From Kluyvera genomosp. 1 (GTDB lineage: Bacteria > Pseudomonadota > Gammaproteobacteria > Enterobacterales > Enterobacteriaceae): a DNA stretch of 64,000 bases. The notes under the pieces are model-generated. The model searched no databases. It was not told where the DNA came from and saw nothing but the letters and a program-made list of their open reading frames with translations. The position numbers were made by a program, and so were the translations under genes. Positions 32,080-43,923 of the stretch are shown in pieces. Where the stretch lies: assembly GCF_001266615.1 (NCBI RefSeq), contig NZ_LGHZ01000005.1:1-64000 (forward strand), written 5' to 3'. Positions within the stretch are counted from its first letter, which is position 1. Each line of letters opens with the position of its first letter.

Positions 32080-35000
32080 ATGATGGAAATTCTGCGTGGT
32101 TCGCCTGCACTGTCTGCATTTCGTATTAACAAACTGCTGACGCGTTTTCAGGCGGCCAACCTCCCGGTTAGCAATATATACGCCGAGTATGTCCATTTTG
32201 CCGATCTGGACGCGGCGCTGACCGAAGAAGAGCGGGCCCGACTCGAGCGACTGTTGCAGTATGGCCCAAGCCTGAACAGTCATACCCCTACCGGTAAACT
32301 GCTGCTCGTCACTCCTCGCCCTGGCACTATCTCCCCCTGGTCTTCAAAAGCTACCGACATCGCCCACAACTGCGGCCTGCAGCAGGTTCTGCGTCTTGAG
32401 CGCGGCGTGGCCTACTATATTGATGCCGCTAGCCTGACTGCTGAGCAAGTCGATGCTGTTGCCGCCGAGCTGCACGATCGCATGATGGAGAGCGTATTTG
32501 CCTCACTGCAGGATGCAGAAAAACTGTTTGCCCATCACCAGCCAGCACCGGTTGCCAGCGTTGATTTGCTGGGGCAGGGGCGTCAGGCGTTGATTGACGC
32601 CAACATCCGTCTGGGCCTGGCGCTGGCGGAAGATGAAATTGATTATTTGCAGGATGCGTTCACCAAACTGGGACGCAACCCGAATGACATTGAGCTTTAC
32701 ATGTTCGCTCAGGCGAACTCCGAGCACTGTCGTCACAAAATCTTCAACGCTGACTGGATTATTGACGGTGAAAAACAGCCAAAGTCGCTGTTTAAAATGA
32801 TTAAAAACACCTTCGAAACCACGCCGGAACACGTGCTGTCGGCCTATAAAGACAACGCCGCGGTGATGGAAGGTTCGGAAGTGGGTCGCTACTTTGCCGA
32901 TTACGCCACCGGCCGCTACGATTTCCATCAGGAGCCTGCGCATATCCTGATGAAGGTTGAAACCCATAACCACCCGACGGCGATCTCTCCGTGGCCGGGT
33001 GCAGCCACCGGTTCCGGCGGTGAAATCCGTGATGAAGGGGCAACCGGTCGCGGCGCGAAGCCAAAAGCGGGGTTGGTGGGCTTCTCCGTCTCTAACCTGC
33101 GCATCCCGGGCTTTGAACAGCCGTGGGAAGAAGATTTCGGTAAGCCGGATCGTATCGTCACCGCGCTGGACATCATGACCGACGGCCCACTCGGTGGGGC
33201 GGCATTCAACAACGAATTTGGTCGCCCAGCGCTGACAGGCTACTTCCGTACTTACGAAGAAAAAGTGAACAGCCATAACGGCGAAGAGCTGCGCGGCTAT
33301 CACAAGCCGATCATGCTGGCGGGCGGGATCGGTAACATTCGCGCCGATCACGTGCAGAAAGGTGAGATTGTCGTCGGTGCTAAGCTGATCGTCCTCGGTG
33401 GTCCGGCCATGAACATCGGCCTGGGCGGCGGTGCGGCCTCTTCGATGGCTTCAGGACAGTCTGATGCTGACCTTGATTTTGCTTCCGTACAGCGTGACAA
33501 CCCGGAAATGGAACGCCGCTGCCAGGAAGTTATCGACCGCTGCTGGCAGCTGGGCGATGCTAACCCAATCCTGTTTATCCACGACGTGGGTGCAGGTGGC
33601 CTGTCCAACGCTATGCCTGAGCTGGTTAGCGACGGCGGGCGCGGCGGTAAATTTGAGCTGCGCGATATCCTTAGCGATGAGCCAGGCATGAGCCCGCTGG
33701 AAATCTGGTGTAACGAATCCCAGGAACGCTATGTGCTGGCGGTTGCCGCTGACCAACTGCCGCTGTTTGAAGAGTTATGCAAACGCGAGCGTGCGCCTTA
33801 TGCGGTGATCGGTGAAGCCACCGAAGAACAGCATCTTTCGATGAATGACCGTCATTTCGACAATCAGCCTATCGATCTGCCACTTGACGTGCTGCTCGGC
33901 AAAACGCCGAAAATGACCCGTGACGTCCAGACGTTGAAAGCGAAAGGCGAAGCGCTGGCGCGTGAAGAGATCTCGCTGGCCGATGCGGTGAACCGCGTGC
34001 TGCATCTGCCCACCGTGGCAGAGAAAACTTTCCTCGTTACCATTGGCGACCGTACTGTGACCGGCATGGTAGCGCGTGACCAGATGGTTGGCCCATGGCA
34101 GATCCCAGTGGCTAACTGTGCCGTTACCACTGCGAGCCTCGATAGCTACTACGGCGAAGCGATGGCGCTGGGTGAACGTGCACCAGTCGCACTGCTGGAC
34201 TTTGCCGCTTCTTCCCGCCTGGCGGTGGGCGAAGCGCTGACCAACATTGCCGCCACGCAGATTGGCGACATCAAACAGATTAAACTCTCCGCGAACTGGA
34301 TGTCTGCTGCCGGCCACCCGGGTGAAGACGCGGGCCTGTATGAAGCGGTAAAAGCCATCGGCGAAGAGATGTGCCCTCAGCTGGGCCTGACCATTCCGGT
34401 GGGCAAAGACTCCATGTCGATGAAAACCCGCTGGCAGGAAGGCAACGAGCAGCGCGAGATGACCTCGCCGCTGTCGCTGGTGATCACCGCCTTCGCGCGT
34501 GTGGAAGATGTGCGTCATACCATCACCCCACAGCTGGTGACTGAAGATAACGCCCTGCTGCTGATTGACCTCGGTAAAGGCCACAATACGCTGGGTGCGA
34601 CCGCTCTGGCGCAGGTGTATCGCCAGTTGGGCGACAAGCCAGCTGACGTGCGCGACGTCGCACAGCTGAAAGGCTTCTACGACGCCATTCAGGCGCTGGT
34701 GGCACAGCGTAAGCTGCTGGCCTATCACGACCGTTCCGACGGTGGCCTGCTGGTGACTTTGGCAGAGATGGCGTTCGCTGGCCACTGCGGCGTCGAAGCC
34801 GATATTGCGTCCCTGGGGGACGATCGTCTGGCTGCGCTGTTTACCGAAGAGCTTGGTGCGGTGATTCAGGTGCGCGCCGCCGACCGTGAAGCGGTGGAAG
34901 CGATTCTGGCGGCGAATGGCCTGGCAGATTGCGTACATTACCTCGGACAGGCCGTCGCGGGTGACCGTTTCACTCTGACCGCAAACGGCCAGCCGGTGTT

Positions 35001-35967
35001 TAGCGAAAGCCGCACCCAGTTGCGTATGTGGTGGGCTGAAACCACCTGGCAGATGCAGCGTCTGCGTGATAATCCGGAATGTGCCGATCAGGAACATAAT
35101 GCCAAAGCGGACGATAACGACCCGGGCCTCAACGTGAAGCTCACCTTCGATATCGATGCCGATGTGGCAGCGCCTTACATTGCTACCGGTGCGCGTCCAA
35201 AAGTGGCCGTACTGCGCGAGCAGGGCGTTAACTCCCACGTAGAGATGGCGGCCGCCTTCCACCGTGCGGGCTTTGATGCCATTGATGTCCACATGAGCGA
35301 TTTGCTGGCCGGTCGTCTGGGTCTTGACGCCTTCGATGCACTGGTTGCCTGCGGTGGCTTCTCTTACGGTGACGTATTAGGGGCGGGCGAAGGCTGGGCG
35401 AAATCCATCCTCTTCAACAACCGCGTACGTGATGAATTCGCCACCTTCTTCCATCGTCCGCAGACGCTGGCGCTGGGCGTGTGTAACGGCTGTCAGATGA
35501 TGTCTAACCTGCGCGAACTGATCCCGGGCAGCGACCTGTGGCCACGCTTTGTACGTAACCACTCTGACCGCTTTGAAGCACGCTTTAGCCTGGTTGAAGT
35601 GGCCAGCAGTCCGTCTCTGCTGCTGCAAGGGATGGAAGGTTCGCGGATGCCAATCGCCGTTTCTCACGGTGAAGGCCACGTAGAAGTGCGTGACGGTGCG
35701 CACCTGGCTCAGCTTGAAAGCAAAGGCCTGGTGGCACTGCGCTTTGTCGATAACTTCGGCAAAGTCACCGAAACTTACCCGGCCAACCCAAACGGGTCGC
35801 CAAACGGTATTACGGCAGTGACCAGCGAAAGCGGCCGCGTCACGATTATGATGCCGCACCCAGAGCGCGTATTCCGTTCAGTCGCTAACTCCTGGCACCC
35901 GGAAAACTGGGGCGAGGACAGCCCGTGGATGCGAATCTTCCGCAACGCGCGTAAACAACTCGGTTGA
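32080..35967 (+). CDS. purL: Phosphoribosylformylglycinamidine synthase
   Basis: Large-type FGAM synthase for step 4 of purine synthesis, converting FGAR, ATP and glutamine to FGAM. The 1295 residues comprise an N-terminal PurS-like domain, a linker, and tandem synthetase halves with [15 protein letters not shown] and [20 protein letters not shown] class I glutaminase domain follows at about 1035-1295 (catalytic Cys in [10 protein letters not shown]; His-Glu near PHPERVFRS). Length equals E. coli PurL. Single-gene unit under PurR. Confidence 0.98.
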   Translation: MMEILRGSPALSAFRINKLLTRFQAANLPVSNIYAEYVHFADLDAALTEEERARLERLLQYGPSLNSHTPTGKLLLVTPRPGTISPWSSKATDIAHNCGLQQVLRLERGVAYYIDAASLTAEQVDAVAAELHDRMMESVFASLQDAEKLFAHHQPAPVASVDLLGQGRQALIDANIRLGLALAEDEIDYLQDAFTKLGRNPNDIELYMFAQANSEHCRHKIFNADWIIDGEKQPKSLFKMIKNTFETTPEHVLSAYKDNAAVMEGSEVGRYFADYATGRYDFHQEPAHILMKVETHNHPTAISPWPGAATGSGGEIRDEGATGRGAKPKAGLVGFSVSNLRIPGFEQPWEEDFGKPDRIVTALDIMTDGPLGGAAFNNEFGRPALTGYFRTYEEKVNSHNGEELRGYHKPIMLAGGIGNIRADHVQKGEIVVGAKLIVLGGPAMNIGLGGGAASSMASGQSDADLDFASVQRDNPEMERRCQEVIDRCWQLGDANPILFIHDVGAGGLSNAMPELVSDGGRGGKFELRDILSDEPGMSPLEIWCNESQERYVLAVAADQLPLFEELCKRERAPYAVIGEATEEQHLSMNDRHFDNQPIDLPLDVLLGKTPKMTRDVQTLKAKGEALAREEISLADAVNRVLHLPTVAEKTFLVTIGDRTVTGMVARDQMVGPWQIPVANCAVTTASLDSYYGEAMALGERAPVALLDFAASSRLAVGEALTNIAATQIGDIKQIKLSANWMSAAGHPGEDAGLYEAVKAIGEEMCPQLGLTIPVGKDSMSMKTRWQEGNEQREMTSPLSLVITAFARVEDVRHTITPQLVTEDNALLLIDLGKGHNTLGATALAQVYRQLGDKPADVRDVAQLKGFYDAIQALVAQRKLLAYHDRSDGGLLVTLAEMAFAGHCGVEADIASLGDDRLAALFTEELGAVIQVRAADREAVEAILAANGLADCVHYLGQAVAGDRFTLTANGQPVFSESRTQLRMWWAETTWQMQRLRDNPECADQEHNAKADDNDPGLNVKLTFDIDADVAAPYIATGARPKVAVLREQGVNSHVEMAAAFHRAGFDAIDVHMSDLLAGRLGLDAFDALVACGGFSYGDVLGAGEGWAKSILFNNRVRDEFATFFHRPQTLALGVCNGCQMMSNLRELIPGSDLWPRFVRNHSDRFEARFSLVEVASSPSLLLQGMEGSRMPIAVSHGEGHVEVRDGAHLAQLESKGLVALRFVDNFGKVTETYPANPNGSPNGITAVTSESGRVTIMMPHPERVFRSVANSWHPENWGEDSPWMRIFRNARKQLG

Positions 35968-35986
35968 GTTCACACCGATAAATCAG

Positions 35987-36013
35987 GCCCCTCCGTGTGA
36001 GGGGCTTTTTTTT
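35987..36013 (+). terminator. Intrinsic terminator of purL
   Basis: The stem gcccctc/gaggggc with a five-base loop is followed by eight T residues. Confidence 0.92.
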
Positions 36014-36061
36014 GCCCTCAGGGGCGATTCACACGTTGTGCTTTTCAAGACCGCTACGCTG

Positions 36062-36079
36062 TGTCGGGAAATCCCGACA
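36062..36079. promoter_or_regulatory. GlrR binding site 1
   Basis: TGTCGGGAAATCCCGACA is a perfect TGTC-N10-GACA palindrome, the reported GlrR (QseF) recognition pattern, about 200 bases upstream of the glmY sigma-54 promoter. Confidence 0.88.
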
Positions 36080-36094
36080 TTACCGCTATTGCGC

Positions 36095-36112
36095 TGTCGC
36101 TAAAAAGAGACA
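36095..36112. promoter_or_regulatory. GlrR binding site 2
   Basis: TGTCGCTAAAAAGAGACA is a second perfect TGTC-N10-GACA site, 33 bases (about three helical turns) from the first. Confidence 0.88.
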
Positions 36113-36157
36113 TTTAATTTATTGATATGTAATGAATTTATACTTTAGTTGTACGAG

Positions 36158-36175
36158 TGTTGCTAATTAGCGACA
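36158..36175. promoter_or_regulatory. GlrR binding site 3 (imperfect)
   Basis: TGTTGCTAATTAGCGACA differs by one base from TGTC-N10-GACA and is itself a strong palindrome. It lies 63 bases, near six helical turns, from site 2. Confidence 0.75.
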
Positions 36176-36264
36176 TAAAGGTCAAAAAATAGTCAGCACG
36201 GCATGGCGCCATTGCTAGTATATTTTCTATATTTATCATAATGTTAATTTAATGTTTTGTATTG

Positions 36265-36280
36265 TGGCACGCATCGTGCA
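36265..36280 (+). promoter_or_regulatory. Sigma-54 promoter of glmY
   Basis: TGGCACGCATCGTGCA has the invariant GG (36266-36267) and GC (36278-36279) separated by ten bases, as sigma-54 requires. The expected start is about 36292, exactly where the conserved GlmY 5' end begins. In E. coli a sigma-70 promoter overlaps; TGCATAATAAT at 36278 onward could be its -10 region. Confidence 0.88.
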
Positions 36281-36291
36281 TAATAATAACC

Positions 36292-36477
36292 AGTGGCTCA
36301 TTCACCTCCTTATGTCAGCCCCTTCGGGACGTGCTACATAAACTTCGAATGACGCACAACAAGGTGCCTGCCGTCCAGCAACTGATAACAGCTCTGCTTT
36401 ATCAATCATCGGGCGAAACGTTGAGTTAGGCACCGCCTTATTCCAGAACAAAGCCGGGCTTATGCCCGGCTTTGTTC
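36292..36477 (+). ncRNA. glmY: Small regulatory RNA GlmY
   Basis: A roughly 185-base RNA that mimics GlmZ and sequesters the adaptor RapZ, so GlmZ survives and activates glmS translation when glucosamine-6-phosphate is low. The 5' half, beginning AGTGGCTCATTCACC and containing the ccccttcgggac hairpin and GGTGCCTGCCG, matches the GlmY I recall from E. coli closely. The 3' part is more divergent and ends in a strong terminator. It sits between purL and glrK as in E. coli, behind GlrR sites and a sigma-54 promoter. Confidence 0.9.
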
Positions 36478-36480
36478 TTT
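36447..36480 (+). terminator. Terminator of glmY
   Basis: The stem aacaaagccgggc/gcccggctttgtt with a four-base loop is followed by a T-rich tract; it forms the 3' end of GlmY. Confidence 0.9.
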
Positions 36481-36545
36481 CTGGCCTTTCCCTCTCCGAT
36501 AACCTCAGTTAGCATTTCACTATGTTGCTTTATTGAGATAACGCC

Positions 36546-37982
36546 TTGAAACGCCCTTCACTTTCTCCACGTTCGCTGCGCCAACTGGTCACTCTGTCTT
36601 TTCTGTTGATCCTGTTGCCGCTGCTGGTATTGGCATGGCAGGCATGGCAGAGCTTGAATATGCTCAGCGCGCAGGCTGAACAGACCAACCGTACTACGCT
36701 TATCGATGCGCGACGCAGCGAAGCGATGGCCAATATCGCCCTGGATATGGAACGTAGCTACCGTCAGTACTGCGTGCTTGACGACCCGACGCTGGCGAAG
36801 GTGTATCAAAATCAGCGTAAGCGCTATGGCGATATGCTGGAGGCGCATGCGGGCGTACTGCCTGATGTTGCCCTTTATCAACAGTTGCGCCAGAGCCTTC
36901 ATGATTTAGCCCAGTTGGAGTGCAACAACAGCGGGCCGCAAAAGCCAGCGGCAGAGTATCTGGCCGCCTTCTCCAGTGCCAACAGCGAACTGGTTCAGGC
37001 AACGCGTACGGTGGTCTTCTCTCGCGGGCAGCAGCTACAGCAGGCCATTGCCGAGCGCGGTCAGTTCTTTGGCTGGCAGGCGCTGGTACTGTTTCTGGTT
37101 AGTCTGGCGATGGTGCTGCTGTTTACCCGCATGATTATCGGCCCGGTGAAGGGTATTGAGAGTATGATTAACCGGCTGGGGGAAGGGCAGTCGCTTGACG
37201 GTGAAGTGATGTTCCGCGGGCCGCGCGAGCTGCGCTCCGTCGGGCAACGCATCGTCTGGCTGAGTGAACGCCTGTCATGGCTGGAGTCACAGCGTCATCA
37301 GTTTTTACGCCATCTGTCTCATGAATTGAAAACGCCGCTCGCCAGCATGCGCGAGGGCACCGAACTGCTGGCCGATCAGGTCGTGGGGCCGCTCACCGCG
37401 GAACAAAAAGAGGTGGTCGCCATTCTTGATAGCAGCAGCCGCAACCTGCAAACGCTGATTGAGCAACTGCTGGACTATAACCGTAAGCTCAGTGAAACGG
37501 CGATCCGCATGGAGCCCGTCACCCTCGCGCCGTTGGTCGAGATGGTCGTTTCCGCGCATAGCTTACCGGCGCGAGCTAAAATGATGCACACGCAGGTCGA
37601 CCTCCAGGCCCCAGCCTGCCTGGCAGAACCCACGCTATTGATGAATGCGCTGGATAATCTCTATTCGAATGCGGTGCACTATGGCACTGAATCCGGTAAC
37701 ATTTATCTGCGCAGCTGCCGGGAAGGCGCTAAGGTAATTATTGATGTTATCAATACAGGAACGCCGATCCCGGATGCTGAAAAAATCATGATCTTCGAGC
37801 CTTTTTATCAGGGTAGCCACCAGCGCAAAGGCGCGGTGAAAGGGAGCGGTCTTGGTTTAAGCCTGGCGCGCGACTCGGTGCGTAAAATGCACGGCGAGCT
37901 CTATCTTATCGACGCACAGGACAGCAACGTCTGTTTTCGTATTGAACTCCCGGCTCCAGGGCTTGAAAAAACAACCACATGA
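36546..37982 (+). CDS. glrK: Two-component sensor kinase GlrK (QseE)
   Basis: Inner-membrane histidine kinase that phosphorylates GlrR. The 478 residues have a first transmembrane helix (about 17-35), a periplasmic sensor part, a second helix near 175-192 and a HAMP region. The HisKA domain has His in LRHLSHELKTPLASMREG (H box), and the HATPase domain has NLYSNAVHYG (N box) and GSGLGLSLA (G box). The start codon is TTG/ATG-type: the frame opens with MKRPSLSPRS, aligned with E. coli GlrK. It overlaps qseG by four bases. Confidence 0.95.
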   Translation: MKRPSLSPRSLRQLVTLSFLLILLPLLVLAWQAWQSLNMLSAQAEQTNRTTLIDARRSEAMANIALDMERSYRQYCVLDDPTLAKVYQNQRKRYGDMLEAHAGVLPDVALYQQLRQSLHDLAQLECNNSGPQKPAAEYLAAFSSANSELVQATRTVVFSRGQQLQQAIAERGQFFGWQALVLFLVSLAMVLLFTRMIIGPVKGIESMINRLGEGQSLDGEVMFRGPRELRSVGQRIVWLSERLSWLESQRHQFLRHLSHELKTPLASMREGTELLADQVVGPLTAEQKEVVAILDSSSRNLQTLIEQLLDYNRKLSETAIRMEPVTLAPLVEMVVSAHSLPARAKMMHTQVDLQAPACLAEPTLLMNALDNLYSNAVHYGTESGNIYLRSCREGAKVIIDVINTGTPIPDAEKIMIFEPFYQGSHQRKGAVKGSGLGLSLARDSVRKMHGELYLIDAQDSNVCFRIELPAPGLEKTTT

Positions 37983-38684
37983 ATCGATATCGAGTGACTA
38001 TGCCCCAATTTTTAACGCGTATGGGCCGGCGACAGCGGCCGTGGCGTGGCGGGTTATTTGGCCTCGCCTGCCTGGTTTTATCCGGGTGCAATACTTCGCT
38101 GGTACCCCATCATGGTGGATCCAGCAGTGACGGTAACGAACCGCGCCAGCAGGTAGCAGATTACCTGTCGACCGACTGTGATGATATCTGGGCGCTGAGC
38201 GGCGAGACGGCCGAAAACAACCCTCTTTATTGGCTGCGCGGCATGGACTGCGCAGACCGTCTGCCGGCGGCGCGTGCGCGCGCCGATGCCAATGCGCTCT
38301 CGGTGGAAAACTGGCAGGGGGCGTTCAAACGCGGCATCCTGCTGTCGGATGCGAAAATCACCCCAACCGAGCGTCGGCAGGTGGTGGCTGACATTGATGC
38401 CCACAGTTCGAGTATTCCTGCACGTATTCGCCCGCTATATCAGATTTGGCGCAATGACCAGACGCTACAGCTGTCGCTTGCCGATGAGCGTCAGCGCTAC
38501 GGTAAACTTCAGGAAACCAGCGATGCTCAGCTGGACGCGCTGCGCGTGCAGCAGCAACAGCTGCAGGCGGAGCTGGATTTAACCACCCGCAAGCTGCAAA
38601 ACCTGACGGATATTGAACGTCAACTCTCCAGCCGCAAACCGGGGGCCGATATGAGCCACGGCGGCGCATCTGACGAGGATAAAC

Positions 38685-38698
<14 letters not shown>
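37979..38698 (+). CDS. qseG: Outer-membrane lipoprotein QseG
   Basis: Lipoprotein encoded between the kinase and regulator; the family is reported to interact with GlrK and promote its activity. The 239-residue frame has a basic N-terminus, a hydrophobic stretch and the lipobox VLSGC, and then a periplasmic part rich in Gln and Leu that probably forms a coiled coil (about 170-220). A later in-frame ATG at 38000 is an alternative start with a more typical signal length. It overlaps glrR by 14 bases. Confidence 0.88.
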
Positions 38699-40429
<1,731 letters not shown>

Positions 40430-40453
40430 TCCGCGTCGTTTCGTATGATTTTG

Positions 40454-40488
40454 AAGGCCCGAGAGCTTAACGTTCTCGGGCCTTTTTC
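40454..40488. terminator. Bidirectional terminator between glnB and hmp
   Basis: The stem ggcccgagag/ctctcgggcc-type hairpin (40456-40482) has A residues on its left and a T run on its right, serving the convergent glnB and hmp. Confidence 0.85.
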
Positions 40489-40489
40489 A

Positions 40490-41680
40490 TTACAGCACCT
40501 TATGCGGGCCGAAGCATTCGTAGTGGATACGCTCGGCGTTCACGCCCAGTTCCACCAGCTGCTTCGCCGCATATTGCATAAACACCACCGGGCCGCAGAG
40601 ATAGAACTGCATCTGCGGATCCTGCAGGCTCGCTGCCAACGGTGCCAACGTCATCAATCCCTCAGTGTCAAACGCCTTGCCCTGACGATCGCTGTCGGTT
40701 GGCGTGCGGTACCACAGGTGGGAAGTGAAGTGAGGAAGCTGTGCGCCCAGCGCTTTCACCTCATCGGCAAAGGCATGAACTTCGCCGTTTTCCGCGGCGT
40801 GGAACCAGTTTACCTGTGCCGGATGTTGGCTTTTCGCCAACGTATCCAGCATTGCCAACATTGGCGTTTGGCCTACGCCGCCGGAGATGAGCGTCACTGG
40901 CGTTTGTGGCGTCACCTGCAGGAAGAAATCCCCGGCCGGAGCCGCCAGATAAACGACATCACCTTCTTTCGCCGCATTATGTAACCAGCTTGATACCTGA
41001 CCGCCGTCTTCGCGTTTTACCGCGATGCGATAGCTTTTACCATCCGGTTTGCGGGTCAGCGAGTACTGACGAATTTCCTGGAACTCAAAATCTTCAGGTT
41101 TCAACCACACTGCCAGATACTGACCCGGTTGGTAGTCTGCGACCGGCTGACCATCGACAGGTGCCATTTCGAAACTGGTGATTAGCGCGCTACGTGGGGT
41201 TTTATTGATGATGCGGAACGCACGGGTGCCTTCCCAACCGCCAGTTTTGCTGGCGCTCTCACGGTAGATTTCAGCTTCGCGGTTAATAAACACGCCGGCC
41301 AGCACGCCGTAGGCTTTGCCCCAGGCATCCAGCACTTCCTGGCCCGGGCTGAACATCTCATCTAACGTTGCCAGCAGGTGGCCGCCGACGATGTCGTACT
41401 GCTCGGGTTTAATCTGGAAGCTGGTGTGCTTCTGCGCAATTTTTTCCACCGCCGGTAGCAGGGCCGCCAGGTTTTCAATATTGCTGGCGTAGGCGGCAAT
41501 GGCGTTGAACAGCGCTTCACGCTGATCGCCGTTGCGCTGGTTGCTCATGTTGAAAATTTCTTTGAGCTCCGGATTGTGAGCAAACATCCGGTCATAAAAG
41601 TGGGCGGTGAGTTTTGGTCCGGTCTCAACCAGCAGGGGGATAGTGGCTTTTACGGTGGCGATGGTTTGAGCATCAAGCAT
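40490..41680 (-). CDS. hmp: Flavohemoprotein, nitric oxide dioxygenase
   Basis: Converts NO and O2 to nitrate using NAD(P)H. The 396-residue protein has an N-terminal globin domain (1-about 140), an FAD-binding domain with [20 protein letters not shown], and an NAD-binding domain with [12 protein letters not shown] and the C-terminal [10 protein letters not shown]. The start [10 protein letters not shown] (41680) is the family start; the open frame runs eight codons further. An NsrR-like palindrome lies just upstream. Confidence 0.97.
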   Translation of the reverse strand: MLDAQTIATVKATIPLLVETGPKLTAHFYDRMFAHNPELKEIFNMSNQRNGDQREALFNAIAAYASNIENLAALLPAVEKIAQKHTSFQIKPEQYDIVGGHLLATLDEMFSPGQEVLDAWGKAYGVLAGVFINREAEIYRESASKTGGWEGTRAFRIINKTPRSALITSFEMAPVDGQPVADYQPGQYLAVWLKPEDFEFQEIRQYSLTRKPDGKSYRIAVKREDGGQVSSWLHNAAKEGDVVYLAAPAGDFFLQVTPQTPVTLISGGVGQTPMLAMLDTLAKSQHPAQVNWFHAAENGEVHAFADEVKALGAQLPHFTSHLWYRTPTDSDRQGKAFDTEGLMTLAPLAASLQDPQMQFYLCGPVVFMQYAAKQLVELGVNAERIHYECFGPHKVL

Positions 41681-41707
41681 GGCAGGTCTTCCTTTGATTA
41701 TCACTTA

Positions 41708-41730
41708 ATGTTGCATATTAAATGCATCTT
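41708..41730. promoter_or_regulatory. NsrR operator of hmp
   Basis: A 23-base imperfect palindrome with arms atgttgcat and atgcatctt around a short AT centre. It matches the NsrR consensus (AAGATGCAT arms) and starts 28 bases upstream of the hmp start codon. NO would relieve repression. Confidence 0.82.
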
Positions 41731-41873
41731 ATAAAAATACCCCTGCTTTGTAAATGGTTCTTTGAGATATTGCACCAACTCGGTTACAACATGAATTATT
41801 CGCATCACAATCCTGAAAAGAAATCGCCTTCCCGGCCGAAGGTCTTTATTCCTCAAGCCCTTGTGTGGCTTGA

Positions 41874-41889
41874 AGGTAAACGTTTGCGT
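41874..41889. promoter_or_regulatory. PurR operator of glyA
   Basis: Read on the minus strand, ACGCAAACGTTTACCT matches the PurR box (core CGCAAACGTTT). PurR repression of glyA is known in E. coli. Confidence 0.85.
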
Positions 41890-42007
41890 AATTTCGTTTG
41901 TCAAGACCTGTTATCACAGAACGATTCGGTTATACTGTTGGCCGTTGTCCAACTGGACTGCCTTTTTCAGGGCAAAATTTTATTGTTAGCTGAGTCAGGA
42001 GATGCGG

Positions 42008-43261
42008 ATGTTAAAGCGTGAAATGAACATTGCCGATTATGATGCCGAACTGTGGCAGGCTATGGAGCAAGAAAAAGTACGTCAGGAAGAGCACATTGAA
42101 CTGATCGCCTCCGAAAACTACACCAGCCCGCGCGTCATGCAGGCACAGGGTTCTCAGCTGACCAACAAATATGCTGAAGGTTACCCAGGCAAGCGTTACT
42201 ACGGCGGCTGTGAATACGTTGACGTGGTTGAGCAGCTGGCAATTGACCGTGCAAAAGAACTGTTTGGCGCAGACTACGCTAACGTGCAGCCACACTCCGG
42301 TTCTCAGGCTAACTTCGCGGTCTACACCGCGCTGCTGCAGCCGGGCGATACCGTTCTCGGTATGAACCTGGCACAGGGTGGCCACCTGACCCACGGTTCC
42401 CCGGTAAACTTCTCCGGTAAACTGTACAACATCATTCCTTACGGTATTGATGAGTCCGGTAAAATTGACTACGAAGACATGGCGAAGCAGGCTCAGGAAC
42501 ACAAACCGAAGATGATCATCGGTGGTTTTTCCGCTTACTCCGGTATCGTTGACTGGGCAAAAATGCGTGAAATCGCTGACAGCATCGGTGCGTATCTGTT
42601 CGTCGACATGGCGCACGTTGCGGGTCTGATTGCCGCAGGCGTTTACCCTAACCCGGTTCCACACGCTCACGTTGTCACCACCACTACCCACAAAACCCTG
42701 GCTGGCCCACGCGGTGGTCTGATCCTGGCGAAAGACGGTAGCGAAGAGCTGTACAAAAAACTGAACTCCGCTGTCTTCCCTAACGCTCAGGGCGGCCCTC
42801 TGATGCACGTTATCGCGGGTAAAGCGGTAGCGCTGAAAGAAGCGATGGAACCAGAGTTCAAAATCTATCAGCAGCAGGTTGCCAAAAACGCCAAAGCGAT
42901 GGTGGAAGTGTTCCTGAACCGTGGTTACAAAGTGGTTTCTGGCGGGACTGAAAACCACCTGTTCCTGCTGGATCTGGTAGACAAAAACCTGACCGGTAAA
43001 GAAGCTGATGCCGCGCTGGGCCGTGCGAACATCACCGTTAACAAAAACAGCGTACCAAACGATCCGAAGAGCCCGTTTGTGACTTCTGGCGTTCGTATCG
43101 GTTCTCCGGCTGTGACTCGCCGTGGCTTCAAAGAAGCCGAAGTGAAAGAGCTGGCTGGCTGGATGTGTGACGTGCTGGACAACATCAATGATGAAGCCAC
43201 CATCGAACGCGTGAAAGCGAAAGTGCTGGATATCTGCGCACGTTTCCCGGTTTACGCATAA
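42008..43261 (+). CDS. glyA: Serine hydroxymethyltransferase
   Basis: PLP enzyme converting serine and tetrahydrofolate to glycine and 5,10-methylene-THF, the main one-carbon source. The 417-residue protein has the PLP lysine in the motif [14 protein letters not shown] (Lys229) and the conserved [14 protein letters not shown] segment. The start [12 protein letters not shown] (42008) agrees with E. coli; two codons upstream is a weaker ATG. Codon usage looks highly biased, as expected of an abundant enzyme. Confidence 0.98.
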   Translation: MLKREMNIADYDAELWQAMEQEKVRQEEHIELIASENYTSPRVMQAQGSQLTNKYAEGYPGKRYYGGCEYVDVVEQLAIDRAKELFGADYANVQPHSGSQANFAVYTALLQPGDTVLGMNLAQGGHLTHGSPVNFSGKLYNIIPYGIDESGKIDYEDMAKQAQEHKPKMIIGGFSAYSGIVDWAKMREIADSIGAYLFVDMAHVAGLIAAGVYPNPVPHAHVVTTTTHKTLAGPRGGLILAKDGSEELYKKLNSAVFPNAQGGPLMHVIAGKAVALKEAMEPEFKIYQQQVAKNAKAMVEVFLNRGYKVVSGGTENHLFLLDLVDKNLTGKEADAALGRANITVNKNSVPNDPKSPFVTSGVRIGSPAVTRRGFKEAEVKELAGWMCDVLDNINDEATIERVKAKVLDICARFPVYA

Positions 43262-43280
43262 GCGTTAATCGTCAGATGTG

Positions 43281-43307
43281 AAAAAGGCCGCGAAAGCGGC
43301 CTTTTTT
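43281..43307 (+). terminator. Intrinsic terminator of glyA
   Basis: The stem aaaaaggccgc/gcggcctttttt with a GAAA tetraloop and T run also faces the convergent yphA. Confidence 0.9.
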
Positions 43308-43327
43308 GTGTTTAACAGAGCAGAGAA

Positions 43328-43750
43328 TTAACGTCGGTCCAGCGATATTTTCCCTGGCCCAACAATCGCCAGCAGCAGGAATCCACCGGCAATACTGATA
43401 TTTTTGTAGAAGTTAATCATGTTCGGCATCACCGCATCGCCGGTCATGTTCCAGAAATGGTGGCCAATCACCGCCGTCCCCAGCGTATAGAAGACAAAGA
43501 TGACCGCCAGAGGGCGCGTAAAGAAGCCCAAAATCACCAGAATCACCGCCGGAACTTCCATCACAATGGCAATGACTGCCGCCAGTGAAGGCATTGGCGC
43601 GCCTGACGAGGCCATATACTGCACCGTGCCGTCAAAGTTGAGCATTTTGGGATAACCGGAAAGGATAAACAGCAGCACGATGGCGATACGGGCGATCAGC
43701 AGCATGAGATCGCGTGAAGCACCAAAGTCGAGATAACGAAGACAGTTCAT
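43328..43750 (-). CDS. yphA: DoxX-family inner-membrane protein YphA
   Basis: A 140-residue DoxX/DoxD-like protein with four predicted transmembrane helices and the family pattern [19 protein letters not shown] at the first helix. It matches E. coli YphA, whose role is unsettled. It is downstream of hcaD on the same strand but separated by about 170 bases. In E. coli several yph genes follow before glyA; here glyA is next. Confidence 0.9.
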   Translation of the reverse strand: MNCLRYLDFGASRDLMLLIARIAIVLLFILSGYPKMLNFDGTVQYMASSGAPMPSLAAVIAIVMEVPAVILVILGFFTRPLAVIFVFYTLGTAVIGHHFWNMTGDAVMPNMINFYKNISIAGGFLLLAIVGPGKISLDRR

Positions 43751-43923
43751 GGCAGTTCCTTTGTGTAAGTACGTATGATTTAAACGTAATACACAATTTT
43801 GTGACCTGCCACACAGGAGAGCGAAATCAGTATTTCGGCTGGTGAGTCGTGGGTGTCGCGTTTCGCTGATGGTGCGAAAGTTTCCCTCGTCCTGGAGGGG
43901 AGGGAGTCTCTCGAGCTAACGTG

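Larger units (their letters stand above)
35968..36545. other. purL-glrK intergenic region carrying glmY
   Basis: This 578-base gap contains, in order, the purL terminator, three GlrR sites, a sigma-54 promoter, the small RNA gene glmY and its terminator, then the glrK start region. No protein-coding gene is seen. Confidence 0.85.
41681..42007. other. hmp-glyA divergent control region
   Basis: A 327-base gap holding the hmp NsrR site on the left and the glyA PurR box further right. MetR normally co-activates glyA in E. coli; TGAA/TTCA words occur near 41790-41815, but I cannot place MetR sites with confidence. No RNA gene is seen. Confidence 0.6.

Noticed and set aside
33775-35292. 505-codon open frame antisense to purL
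   Set aside because: Long shadow frame produced by GC-biased third positions in purL; no start signal or family resemblance.
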